From Pseudomonas sp. Irchel 3E13 (lineage in GTDB: Bacteria; Pseudomonadota; Gammaproteobacteria; Pseudomonadales; Pseudomonadaceae), in contig NZ_FYDX01000002.1 of NCBI RefSeq assembly GCF_900187455.1, positions 248,001 through 312,000 on the forward strand: DNA of 64,000 bases, given 5' to 3'. Of this stretch, positions 20,669 to 28,472 are shown piece by piece (the first letter of the stretch is position 1; each line of letters opens with the position of its first letter). The notes beneath the pieces were generated by a model that saw nothing but the letters and a program-made list of their open reading frames with translations, ran no database searches and was not told where the DNA came from. The position numbers and the translations under genes are program-made.

Positions 20669-21833
20669 CCTCTGCTCCGCTGCTGTCGTCGGTGGAGATC
20701 ACCTCGGCTGCCGGGCGCAAAACCCAGCCGTCATCAGTGGCACTGACGCTGATGCCCGCCTGAGCCAGTGCACCTTGCCAGCCCTTGTCGTTGTCCGATC
20801 GGCTGGCCTCGGCCAGCAGGCTCAGTTGCAACGCACCGTCGGCGAACACCAGCCGCTGTACGCTGCCCATCATGAACGGCATGCTGCTGCCAGCCTGCAA
20901 CACCAGACGATTGAAGCCTTGGGCGGGATCGTCCGCCGTGCCTTGCTGGCGGGCAGTGAGTTGCTGCCGGGCCTGTTGCAGCGGATTGAGGATCACCGGC
21001 AATTCGGGGAACGCCTGCTTCACCCGCTGTGTCATTTGCGCCTTGAGCTGCTGGCCCTGGAGGGCTTCACGGGCGGCGTACAGATTCAACCCGATCACCC
21101 AGACAGCCAATGCCACTGCGCAGCAAGCGAGCGCCCGCCCCCAGCTTCGCCGCCCGGTATCCGCTTGCCGAACACCTCCGTGAAGCCCCCAATTCGGCGC
21201 AATACCTGACCAATAAAGCGCTGCAGGCTTTTCGTCGAGGCTCTCGCCGCGAGCGCCTTGGCCAATCCAATTCACCCTGTCGCCATCCGCCAGCAAGTCA
21301 TCCAGGCGGTCTTCCATCAATGGCTCCACGGCCCCTTGCTCAGCGCTCTGGCGTAACAGCAAGTGGTCGTCCAGCAAGCAGGCGCTTATTTGTCCGGCAG
21401 GCGGTAAGGCAAGCCTGTAAGGCGCGGGATAAAGGCCACGCAAGGTCAATCGATGCTGGGCCAACAGCCGGGCGAGGCGATCCAGCTCAGCCTTGGCCAA
21501 CCAGCTCACATGAACCTGCCCGTTGCCATCCCGGGCGCTATGGGCGACATGCAGGCGGTCCTTGTCCCCAAGGATCAGCGTCTGTACAGCGCACCCCACC
21601 GCAGCCCGCACTCTCGCGGCAGAAAGCGGCGGCAGTTCGATGCTGGTCATTACGCTGTCCGCAGGATGAAGAAAGCACTCGACGGCTCGCGACCCGGTTT
21701 GCTGCCCTATCTGCATGAGCGTGCTGACGCCGGTCTGCCCGACACGGCCGCGGTGTTCCAGACAAGCGAATTCAAGCTCGGTGTTTGCCGTCAGGTGCTC
21801 CAGTGGCGGCAATGCGATTCTCAGCAGCGTCAT
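20661..21833 (-). CDS. gspL: Type II secretion protein GspL
   Basis: The 390-residue protein links the GspE ATPase to the membrane. It has an N-terminal actin-like cytoplasmic domain (VECFLHPADSVMTSIELPPL, typical of GspL), a membrane helix near residues 225-245 (ALACCAVALAVWVIGLNLYA) and a periplasmic ferredoxin-like domain. It overlaps gspK by 4 nt (ATGA) and gspM by 8 nt, in the standard K-L-M order. Confidence 0.88.
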   Translation of the reverse strand: MTLLRIALPPLEHLTANTELEFACLEHRGRVGQTGVSTLMQIGQQTGSRAVECFLHPADSVMTSIELPPLSAARVRAAVGCAVQTLILGDKDRLHVAHSARDGNGQVHVSWLAKAELDRLARLLAQHRLTLRGLYPAPYRLALPPAGQISACLLDDHLLLRQSAEQGAVEPLMEDRLDDLLADGDRVNWIGQGARGESLDEKPAALYWSGIAPNWGLHGGVRQADTGRRSWGRALACCAVALAVWVIGLNLYAAREALQGQQLKAQMTQRVKQAFPELPVILNPLQQARQQLTARQQGTADDPAQGFNRLVLQAGSSMPFMMGSVQRLVFADGALQLSLLAEASRSDNDKGWQGALAQAGISVSATDDGWVLRPAAEVISTDDSSGAEDE

Positions 21834-22816
21834 ACTCCCGGCCTCGACCAGATCACCCTGGGCACGCCCTGTTCCGGACTATGCAGAAGCGCGTCCATGC
21901 CGACGCGACGCTTCTCGCAGCGGGTCTGGCCATGAAGCAGGAACCACTCGCTGCTAATGCCGACTTTGAGCCCGTCGATACTCAACTGCGGCAAGCGCAG
22001 ACGATTGCCGATATCGCCTCGGTCTATGAACCAGAGACCGCTGTCACGTTCCGCCACGGCTGCTCTGGCCTGCGTCAGAGACAACCCCGGCACCATCGCG
22101 GCCAGGACTTCCGCACTGGCGGTATTGGCGTTGACCCAGGCATTGACCGGAATGATGCTGACGAATTGATCCAGCCGGGCAAGTAGCGCCTCGTTCATGC
22201 CATCGAGGCCACGCAAACCTTCCAGGCTGCGCAACATCGGCAGGGCAGCAGGCAGCGGTTTGTGAATGTAGCCAGGAGAGGTGGAGCGACCACTGGCGAA
22301 GCTGTTCTGGGTAGCCGATTGCTCCGACACTTGTGGCCCGGGAACTCGCGGATAGGAGGCAATGACCCGTTGACTGATACGCTGCGCGAGACCGGCATCG
22401 ATGCCAATCATTTCGCATAACCGCTCGAAACTGCGCACCTGATCGGCATCAACGCGCTCATTAGCCAGCAAGTTGCGCAGGTTGAACTTGCCTTGCTGAT
22501 CGACCAATCGACCTTCGAACGGTCCCATCCGGGGGGTCGGAACGACGGTCTGAATGAGTTGTGCCCATGGCTGGTCAGGTCGGGTCAGCCGATCTCGCTT
22601 GCGAGAATCCAGAAGGACGTACCGGCTGACTTCCAGCCCCCCCAGGAGTGCCGCATGGCTCTGCACGCGACACTGTTCTGCCTCAAGTGACCGCGTGAGT
22701 ACACTCTGGCGGGTCAGCATGCCGGCGGCAATCACCGCCACTACCGCCGCGATCAACAAGGCGCTGATGATCGCCATGCCCCTCTGCCTGGGCAATGTCC
22801 GCGAATACGATTTCAT
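21830..22816 (-). CDS. gspK: Type II secretion minor pseudopilin GspK
   Basis: The 328-residue large minor pseudopilin sits at the tip of the pseudopilus. The start MKSYSRTLPRQRG was chosen because it gives a prepilin leader; the cleavage site is RG-MAIISALLIAAVVAVIAAG. GspK proteins usually lack the Glu at +5, and this one does too. The body contains FEGRLVDQQGKFNLRNLL and the SAM-like fold region. It lies 8 bp after gspG. Confidence 0.93.
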   Translation of the reverse strand: MKSYSRTLPRQRGMAIISALLIAAVVAVIAAGMLTRQSVLTRSLEAEQCRVQSHAALLGGLEVSRYVLLDSRKRDRLTRPDQPWAQLIQTVVPTPRMGPFEGRLVDQQGKFNLRNLLANERVDADQVRSFERLCEMIGIDAGLAQRISQRVIASYPRVPGPQVSEQSATQNSFASGRSTSPGYIHKPLPAALPMLRSLEGLRGLDGMNEALLARLDQFVSIIPVNAWVNANTASAEVLAAMVPGLSLTQARAAVAERDSGLWFIDRGDIGNRLRLPQLSIDGLKVGISSEWFLLHGQTRCEKRRVGMDALLHSPEQGVPRVIWSRPGV

Positions 22817-22824
22817 GGCGGCGC

Positions 22825-23274
22825 TTAGAGCTGCCAGGAGCCGATATCGGCATTCGCGCCTTCGCCATCCGGCTGGCCGTCGGCCCCCAGAGAAAAGATG
22901 TCGACTTCGCCATTGGCGCCGGGATTCAAGTAGTGATACGGATGACCCCAAGGGTCATTGGGCAGGCGCTCCAGATAGGAACGCCAGTGGGTATTTTTCG
23001 CGTCGGCCGGACGCTCCACCAGCACCTTGAGCCCCTGATTCATGCTGGGGTAGCTACCGTGGTCGAGACGATAAAGCTTCAGCGCCTGCATCAGCCCCGC
23101 GACGTCTTGCTTCGCCGCCGTGGCCCTGGCCTGGTCAGGACGATCGAGCACCTTGGGTACGACCATGGCCGCGAGGATACCGAGGATAACCACGACTACC
23201 ATGATTTCTATCAGCGTGAACCCACGTTGACCGCGACGGTTTGCGGACTGATATTTGGCGCGCGCGAAATCCAT
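22825..23274 (-). CDS. gspG: Type II secretion major pseudopilin GspG
   Basis: The 149-residue major pseudopilin has the class III leader GQRG followed by FTLIEIMVVVVILGILAAMV. Conserved body motifs are YRLDHGSYPS, GLKVLVERP, WRSYLERLPNDPWG and the calcium-site region DIFSLGADGQPDGEG. The ATG at 23274 has GGAAGGTGG just before it. No prepilin peptidase gene lies in the cluster, so cleavage probably depends on PilD encoded elsewhere. Confidence 0.96.
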   Translation of the reverse strand: MDFARAKYQSANRRGQRGFTLIEIMVVVVILGILAAMVVPKVLDRPDQARATAAKQDVAGLMQALKLYRLDHGSYPSMNQGLKVLVERPADAKNTHWRSYLERLPNDPWGHPYHYLNPGANGEVDIFSLGADGQPDGEGANADIGSWQL

Positions 23275-23310
23275 TTCCACCTTCCTTGGCTTGGTTGCGA
23301 TTCGGCGCGC

Positions 23311-23316
23311 AGTGTA
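23311..23316 (-). promoter_or_regulatory. Putative promoter (-10) for the gspGKLMDEF operon
   Basis: The minus strand reads TGTTACACTGCGCGCC, an extended -10 (TG-T-TACACT), 37 bp upstream of the gspG ATG. No clear -35 is visible. The 146-bp gspG-gspI gap carries divergent promoter candidates. Confidence 0.4.
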
Positions 23317-23385
23317 ACAAAACAGGTCCGATGAAAAATACAAATACCACCTGGGGCGCCTCGCCATTTCCTCGGGCCCGGGTGC

Positions 23386-23391
23386 TATTCT
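23386..23391 (+). promoter_or_regulatory. Putative promoter (-10) for gspI
   Basis: The plus strand reads TGCTATTCTGCGCCCC, an extended -10 of the Pseudomonas housekeeping type, 30 bp before the gspI ATG. The upstream -35 is weak. Confidence 0.45.
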
Positions 23392-23420
23392 GCGCCCCTG
23401 TTTTCAGCCAAGAGTCATTC

Positions 23421-23798
23421 ATGGAGACGTTGCGCAAGGAGCGTGGATTCACCTTGATCGAGGTCCTTGTGGCCTTGACGATCATTGCCATTGCGATGTC
23501 GGCGGCCGTTCGCATCGCGGGCCTGATGACTCAAATCAACGAACGGCTGCGTGATCGCTCGATGGCGCTGCTGGCGGCGCAAAGCCAGATCGCCGAGCTA
23601 CGACTTGAAGGACGCTTTTCCGCGGGCCTGAAGCGTTTTGAATGTGATCAGGGAAGGTTGCAACTTCGTTGTGAGCAGACCATCGCTCCAAGCGCCGATG
23701 GGCGGCTGATGCACGTCACGGTCCTGGTTTCAGATGGCCTGCGCGAGGCACCGCCGCTGGCTCGGCTCGACACGCTCCTCAGCCAGGCAATGGAATAA
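23421..23798 (+). CDS. gspI: Type II secretion minor pseudopilin GspI
   Basis: The 125-residue minor pseudopilin has the leader METLRKERG followed by FTLIEVLVALTIIAIAMSAA, and the GspI-like body pattern (MALLAAQSQIAELRLEGRF). The frame is open for 60 codons upstream, but only the ATG at 23421 gives a prepilin leader. It is on the opposite strand from gspG and gspC, which flank it. Its stop is 14 bp from the gspC stop, tail to tail. Confidence 0.9.
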   Translation: METLRKERGFTLIEVLVALTIIAIAMSAAVRIAGLMTQINERLRDRSMALLAAQSQIAELRLEGRFSAGLKRFECDQGRLQLRCEQTIAPSADGRLMHVTVLVSDGLREAPPLARLDTLLSQAME

Positions 23799-23812
23799 CG
23801 CCAGGAGCGTGT

Positions 23813-24244
23813 TCATGGACGAGTCAATCGAGGTAATACAGGGGAGTCCGGCAGCGTGCTGACTTTGAATCGGCTCTGCTCCGAACCTCGCTCGACGATG
23901 ACCGCATCCCCTTCTATCGCCAGCAGGCGCAAACCGTTGGCCAGGCGGTCACCGGTGAGAAAGCTGCGGGGCGGGCCGTTGTTGAGGCTGATGATGGCCA
24001 CCGCGCCTTGCGCACCGGCCATCACCCCGGACACCTTGATGTCCATCATCACAGGCTGGCTGGAAAACCATCGCAATGCGGGTGTGTCGGCGCGGGCCAC
24101 TGGATCAGGGCGCGTTGCCGCCGGTGCATTGGATTCGGCCGACGTCAGCAACAGCGCTGACCAGACCAACACGCCCGCCAGCGCCGCGATCAGGGCCGCG
24201 CCTTGCAGAATGTGCGGCGCCGCTACACGAAAAGTGAATGCCAA
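23813..24244 (-). CDS. gspC: Type II secretion protein GspC, short form without PDZ domain
   Basis: The product of about 143 residues has one membrane helix (ILQGAALIAALAGVLVWSAL) and a periplasmic homology-region-like segment (VSGVMAGAQGAVAIISLNNG, then FLTGDRL, VIVERGSEQSRF). In GspC this region contacts the secretin. There is no PDZ or coiled-coil region at the C-terminus, unlike classical GspC. The start is inferred as TTG at 24244: it has GGGAGG 7 nt upstream and no ATG fits the membrane anchor. It is divergent from gspH. Confidence 0.78.
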   Translation of the reverse strand: MAFTFRVAAPHILQGAALIAALAGVLVWSALLLTSAESNAPAATRPDPVARADTPALRWFSSQPVMMDIKVSGVMAGAQGAVAIISLNNGPPRSFLTGDRLANGLRLLAIEGDAVIVERGSEQSRFKVSTLPDSPVLPRLTRP

Positions 24245-24311
24245 GACAAAACCTCCCTGTTGTCTGGTGTTGCAGTCTACAGGACCGATAAACAACGACG
24301 GAACGTTGGCC

Positions 24312-24773
24312 ATGCCCCAATACGGACAAAAGGGTTTTACCCTGATCGAACTGATGGTGGTGCTCATCATTGTTGGAGTCGCCAGCGCGACCGTCAGCAT
24401 CAGCATCAAGCCAGATCCGCAACAACGCTTGCGCAAGGATGCCAATCGGCTGGTCCAGTTGCTGCAAATTGCCCAGGCCGAGGCGCAAGTCGATGGGCGC
24501 CTGATCACCTTGGAATCCGATGGCAAGGGTTTTCATTTCAGCCGTCGCAGTGACCAGGGGTTCGGCTTCGATCATTTCACCCAGGATTCACACCTGCATC
24601 CGCGCACCTGGGAAACGCCGGACCTCAAGATAAGCGTCACACCGAAACAGCGAGTGATCTTGAATGGGGAGTGGTTCAACCCGCCCATGCAACTGGCACT
24701 CTCCGACGGTCGCAACACCCTTGCCGTGCAGCGGACGGCCGACGGGCAAATCAGGGTAGTGAACGAGCCATGA
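24312..24773 (+). CDS. gspH: Type II secretion minor pseudopilin GspH
   Basis: The 153-residue minor pseudopilin has the leader MPQYGQKG followed by FTLIELMVVLIIVGVASATV, and a GspH-like beta-rich body (LRKDANRLVQLLQIAQAEAQ, DGRLITLESDGKGFHF). The ATG at 24312 was chosen because it gives an 8-residue prepilin leader. Its stop overlaps the gspJ start (ATGA). It is transcribed away from gspC across a 67-bp gap that must hold both promoters. Confidence 0.9.
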   Translation: MPQYGQKGFTLIELMVVLIIVGVASATVSISIKPDPQQRLRKDANRLVQLLQIAQAEAQVDGRLITLESDGKGFHFSRRSDQGFGFDHFTQDSHLHPRTWETPDLKISVTPKQRVILNGEWFNPPMQLALSDGRNTLAVQRTADGQIRVVNEP

Positions 24774-25387
24774 GGCGCAGACAGGGCGGCCTTACCCTGA
24801 TCGAGGTCATGGTGGCGATTCTGCTGATGGCAATCGTCAGTCTGATTGCGTGGCGTGGTCTGGACAGCGTGACGCGCACCGACAGTCATTTGCAGAGGGA
24901 CGCAGAACAAAACCGGGAGGTCCTGCACACCCTGCACCAACTGGAGCGAGATGTGGCTTTGCGGGCGAACATCGAGTTGCAGGCGCCGGACCTGAACAAC
25001 AACGACCCCCAACACGCCGCGAAGTCGAAGGTCATCAGCGTCCGCAGTACCGACAACAACAGCTTCCGTCTCGACGTGATCCGCAGCGCGGCAACTTCGG
25101 ACAGTGGCTTGCAGCGTGTTCGCTGGTGGCTGGAGGGGGACACGCTGTACCGTGCCAGCGCTGCTGCCCGGGATCGCTTCCCCTTGCCGACGCCCACGTC
25201 TCGCGACGGCGTGGCGGTACTGGGTAATATCACCAGCCTGCAGGTGCGTATCTGGGAGCCCGGCGCAGGCTGGCGCCAGTTGAACGGCAATCGTAAAAAC
25301 GGCCCGCGAGGCCTGGAAATCCGATTGACCCGGGAAACGCCCCAGGGTGAGGAGCGTTTTCGACAGGTGCTGGGCCCACTGAATTGA
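24770..25387 (+). CDS. gspJ: Type II secretion minor pseudopilin GspJ
   Basis: The 205-residue minor pseudopilin has the leader MRRRQGG followed by LTLIEVMVAILLMAIVSLIA. Position +1 is Leu, not the usual Phe. The conserved GspJ stretch LHQLERDVALR follows, and the C-terminus ends RFRQVLGPLN. It overlaps gspH by 4 nt. GspH, I, J and K form the tip complex of the pseudopilus. Confidence 0.9.
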   Translation: MRRRQGGLTLIEVMVAILLMAIVSLIAWRGLDSVTRTDSHLQRDAEQNREVLHTLHQLERDVALRANIELQAPDLNNNDPQHAAKSKVISVRSTDNNSFRLDVIRSAATSDSGLQRVRWWLEGDTLYRASAAARDRFPLPTPTSRDGVAVLGNITSLQVRIWEPGAGWRQLNGNRKNGPRGLEIRLTRETPQGEERFRQVLGPLN

Positions 25388-25445
25388 CTCGCTGACCCTC
25401 TACATACCGATGGAACTCAAGGGCAGCGTAAGCCCCAAGGCGGGT

Positions 25446-27092
25446 TCACTTCACCTGCCCCAGATTAGCCTCACTCAAGTCCAACTCCCCCAGCACCCTG
25501 CGCACCACATCGTCGCCGATCTCGTGATGACGGTGCAGCCGATACAGCTCCAGACGCTGCGCCCGCAGCGCACGCAAACGCAAGCGGCGCTCCAGTTGAT
25601 CCATCTGTTCGGCCAGCGCGCGGACCTCGGCGCTGTCGTTATAGGCATCGAGTTGCTGGCGATACTCGGCCATCAGGCGCGCTTTCAGTTCAGCCGCCAG
25701 TGCCGCCTGCGAAGCATCCTGCTGTGCGCCAGGTTCGGCGGTTTCTTCTGCTTCCAGCGCGTGAATCGCCGCCTCGGCAGTGCGGCGCCAGGCTTCATCA
25801 GCTTCCTGTTGCAGGGCGTCGTCCGCGCTTTTCTCGACGCCGCGCAGCAACAGCGGCAAGGCAATGCAGGCCGACACCAGCGACAGCAGGATCACCCCGG
25901 CGGCGATGAAAATCAGCAGGTCGCGTTCCGGGAAATCCTTGCCGGCACTGATCAGCAGCGGCACCGACATCACACCCGCCAAGGTCACCGCCCCGCGCAC
26001 GCCACCCACGGTCAGCAGCCAGCAGGAGCGCGCATTCGGGCCGAGTACCAACTCGCCCTTGCCCCGCCAGCGACGCACCATGCCGATCAGTCGCCAGATG
26101 CTCTGCACCCAGACATAGCGCAGCAGCAGCAACACGCCGAAGATCGCCACCACCTCCAGGCAGCGCCAGGCCAGGGTCGGCCAGAGCGAGGCTTCGTGGC
26201 TGGTCACCGCCTTGATGATGTCCGGCAATTGCAGGCCCAGCAGGAGGAAGATCAGGCCATTGAAAGCGAACTCCAGCAGCGACCAGACACTGCGGTTGAG
26301 CAGTCGGGTACTGGTCTGCCGCGGCAGCAGGTCGAGCCAGCTCTGCATCATTCCCGCCGCCACGGCCGAGAGAATGCCCGAAGCGCCCAGGCGCTCGGCC
26401 AGTACATAAGCGGCGAACGGCAGGAGCAACATGAACACCACGTGGGTAGCCGGGTCGTCCCAGCCGCGAGCGATCATCCAGGTGCGCAGGCGGCCCACCA
26501 GCCAGCTCAAGGCAACGCCGATGGCCAGGCCGCCGAGCGCCACCAGGACGAAGGTCAGGCTGGCCTCGGCCAGGGAAAACACCCCGGTGATGGCTGCCGC
26601 CAGGGCGAACTTGAAAGTCACCAGGCCCGACGCGTCGTTCATCAGCGCTTCGCCTTGCAGCATGTGCATCAACGGCGTCGGCAGGCGGTCCTGGGTGATG
26701 GCCGACACCGCCACGGCATCGGTCGGCGACAGCACCGCGGCAAGCGCGAAGGCCACGGGCAGCGGAATGGACGGAATGATCCAGTGGATGAAGTAACCGG
26801 CGCCAACCACGGTAAACAGCACCAACCCCACCGCGAGCGTGAGGATCGGCCCGCGCAAGCGCCACAGTTCGCGCTTGGGCATGCGCCAGCCATCGGAGAA
26901 CAGCAGCGGCGGCAGGAACAGGAAGAGAAACAGTTCAGGGTCCAGCGCCACATGCAAACCCAGGGTCGGCCACGCCAGCAAGGCACCGGCGGCGATCTGC
27001 ACCAGCGGCAACGGCAGCGGGATCATTCGCCCCACCAGCTTGGAGACACTGACCAGCATCAGCAGGATGAGGACGGTATAGGCTGACTGCAT
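25446..27092 (-). CDS. Na+/H+ antiporter, CPA1/NhaP family
   Basis: The 548-residue protein has about 12 membrane segments and the CPA1 ion-binding core: LSPTDAVAVSAI, GEALMNDASGLV (the Asn-Asp pair) and GVRGAVTLAG. A long hydrophilic C-terminal tail (from about residue 420) is rich in Glu, Arg and Gln and probably coiled. The start MQSAYTVLILLMLV was preferred over an in-frame start 36 codons upstream, which would add a non-membrane extension. Orthologues in Pseudomonas usually follow dapC directly; here the T2SS cluster lies between. Confidence 0.9.
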   Translation of the reverse strand: MQSAYTVLILLMLVSVSKLVGRMIPLPLPLVQIAAGALLAWPTLGLHVALDPELFLFLFLPPLLFSDGWRMPKRELWRLRGPILTLAVGLVLFTVVGAGYFIHWIIPSIPLPVAFALAAVLSPTDAVAVSAITQDRLPTPLMHMLQGEALMNDASGLVTFKFALAAAITGVFSLAEASLTFVLVALGGLAIGVALSWLVGRLRTWMIARGWDDPATHVVFMLLLPFAAYVLAERLGASGILSAVAAGMMQSWLDLLPRQTSTRLLNRSVWSLLEFAFNGLIFLLLGLQLPDIIKAVTSHEASLWPTLAWRCLEVVAIFGVLLLLRYVWVQSIWRLIGMVRRWRGKGELVLGPNARSCWLLTVGGVRGAVTLAGVMSVPLLISAGKDFPERDLLIFIAAGVILLSLVSACIALPLLLRGVEKSADDALQQEADEAWRRTAEAAIHALEAEETAEPGAQQDASQAALAAELKARLMAEYRQQLDAYNDSAEVRALAEQMDQLERRLRLRALRAQRLELYRLHRHHEIGDDVVRRVLGELDLSEANLGQVK

Positions 27093-27305
27093 ACGGCGTG
27101 TTTCCTGTTCGATTCGAAAGCATTCCCTGGCACGCTGGACAGCCGAGTGCCATTGGACACATATAGTAACGACCTCGACCACCGAGCGACCGCTGAACAT
27201 AAGTCGCAGGTCGGCGGAGAATGTGTAACACCATGCTACACAAGACTTTTATCCTGCTGCATCGGTTTTACCCTCCCATACCGTGATTACAAGGAAGAGC
27301 GTCCG

Positions 27306-27956
27306 ATGGCCCCAGACCTGAACAACGATAGCCCCGATCGCGCCCTGCTCGTCATCGACGTGCAGAACGACTTCATTCCCGGCGGTGCCCTGCCGGTGAC
27401 CGGCGGCGACCAGATCGTGCCGCTGATCAACCGCATCGCCGGCGGTTTTCGCAATGTGGTCCAGGCCCAGGACTGGCACCCCGCCGGTCACGCCTCGTTT
27501 GCCTCAAGCCATCCCGGCCGCAAGCCGTTCGAGGTCATCGAATTGCCGTACGGGCCGCAGGTGCTGTGGCCCGATCACTGCCTCCAGGGCAGCGAGGGCG
27601 CGCTGTTCCACCCGTTGCTGAACATCCCCCATACCCAGTTGATCGTGCGCAAGGGCGGCAATCCGGCGGTGGATAGCTACTCGGCATTCACCGAGGCCGA
27701 CCAGAAGACCACCACGGGCCTCGCCGGCTACTTGCAGGAAAAGGGTATTTCCACCGTCTACGTGGTCGGCCTGGCGCTGGATTTCTGCGTCGCCTGGACG
27801 GCACTGCATGCCCGGGGCAAGGGTTTCGTCACTTATGTGGTGCTGGACGCCTGCCGGGCCATCGACAGCGACGGCTCGCTGGAGCGGGCAATGGCGGAGA
27901 TGCAGGAAGCCGGGGTGATTTTCATCGAGTCCCGGCAGTTACTCGTCGCACCCTGA
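27306..27956 (+). CDS. pncA: Nicotinamidase
   Basis: The 216-residue isochorismatase-fold enzyme hydrolyses nicotinamide to nicotinate for NAD salvage. Catalytic residues are visible: Asp18 (VIDVQNDF), a Lys in IVRKGG (near 115) and Cys in LALDFCVAWTA (near 160). The metal site QDWHPAGHASF follows the first strand. The ATG at 27306 has AAGGAAG 9 nt upstream. The 213-bp gap to the divergent antiporter gene shows no further gene. Confidence 0.93.
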   Translation: MAPDLNNDSPDRALLVIDVQNDFIPGGALPVTGGDQIVPLINRIAGGFRNVVQAQDWHPAGHASFASSHPGRKPFEVIELPYGPQVLWPDHCLQGSEGALFHPLLNIPHTQLIVRKGGNPAVDSYSAFTEADQKTTTGLAGYLQEKGISTVYVVGLALDFCVAWTALHARGKGFVTYVVLDACRAIDSDGSLERAMAEMQEAGVIFIESRQLLVAP

Positions 27957-27975
27957 TACACGCATGTCCGATGCC

Positions 27976-27995
27976 GGCGCCACAGCCGTGGCGCC
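27976..27995 (+). terminator. Possible terminator hairpin after pncA
   Basis: A perfect 8-bp inverted repeat (GGCGCCAC / GTGGCGCC) with a 4-nt loop lies 20 bp past the pncA stop. There is no U-run, so it may be a transcript-end stabiliser and not a true terminator. Confidence 0.4.
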
Positions 27996-28047
27996 GTGCC
28001 CGTTGTTGCCGCATAATCCAGCCCACCCAAAATTCCGAGGAGTCGCG

Positions 28048-28075
28048 GGGTTGCTGCGGGAACGCCCGACAACCC
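28048..28075 (+). promoter_or_regulatory. Hairpin just before the ArsC-like gene
   Basis: GGGTTG/CAACCC arms enclose a second CGGG/CCCG stem with an AACG loop. The structure ends 10 nt before the start codon at 28086, where a ribosome binding site would lie, and no other clear Shine-Dalgarno sequence is visible. It could limit translation or be the end of the pncA transcript. Confidence 0.4.
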
Positions 28076-28085
28076 TTAATGTTCA

Positions 28086-28433
28086 ATGGCTTACACTCTT
28101 TACGGCATCAAAGCCTGTGACACGATGAAAAAGGCACGTAGCTGGCTCGAAGAACAAGCCATCGACTACGCCTTCCACGATTACAAAACCCAGGGCATCG
28201 ACCGGGACAGCCTCAACCGCTGGTGCGACGAGCACGGCTGGAACGTGATCCTGAACCGCGCCGGCACCACCTTCCGCAAGCTCGATGACGCCCAGAAGGC
28301 CGACATCGACCAGGCCAAGGCCGTCGAACTGATGCTCGCCCAACCGTCGATGATCAAGCGCCCGGTACTCGACCTGGGCGACAAGACCCTGGTGGGCTTC
28401 AAACCGGACCTGTACGCGGCCGCGCTGAAGTGA
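28086..28433 (+). CDS. ArsC-family reductase-like protein (YffB type)
   Basis: The 115-residue thioredoxin-fold protein has the family start MAYTLYGIKACDTMKKARSW with one cysteine in the active-site position (residue 11), then DYKTQGIDRDSL and the IKRPVLDLGD cis-Pro motif. It resembles E. coli YffB and its neighbours, not true arsenate reductases, and no ars genes are nearby. It lies 39 bp upstream of dapD, as is common in Pseudomonas. Its physiological substrate is not known. Confidence 0.85.
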   Translation: MAYTLYGIKACDTMKKARSWLEEQAIDYAFHDYKTQGIDRDSLNRWCDEHGWNVILNRAGTTFRKLDDAQKADIDQAKAVELMLAQPSMIKRPVLDLGDKTLVGFKPDLYAAALK

Positions 28434-28472
28434 GCCGCACGCTTTTCATCAATTTCAGTACGAGGTAACTGC

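Noticed and set aside
25410..27086. 558-codon plus-strand frame over the antiporter gene
   Set aside because: It is Gln/His-rich antisense composition. The minus frame shows CPA1 motifs.
28086..28433. Arsenate reductase for arsenic resistance
   Set aside because: Only a YffB-like ArsC fold is seen and there are no ars genes nearby. I kept the neutral ArsC-like call.
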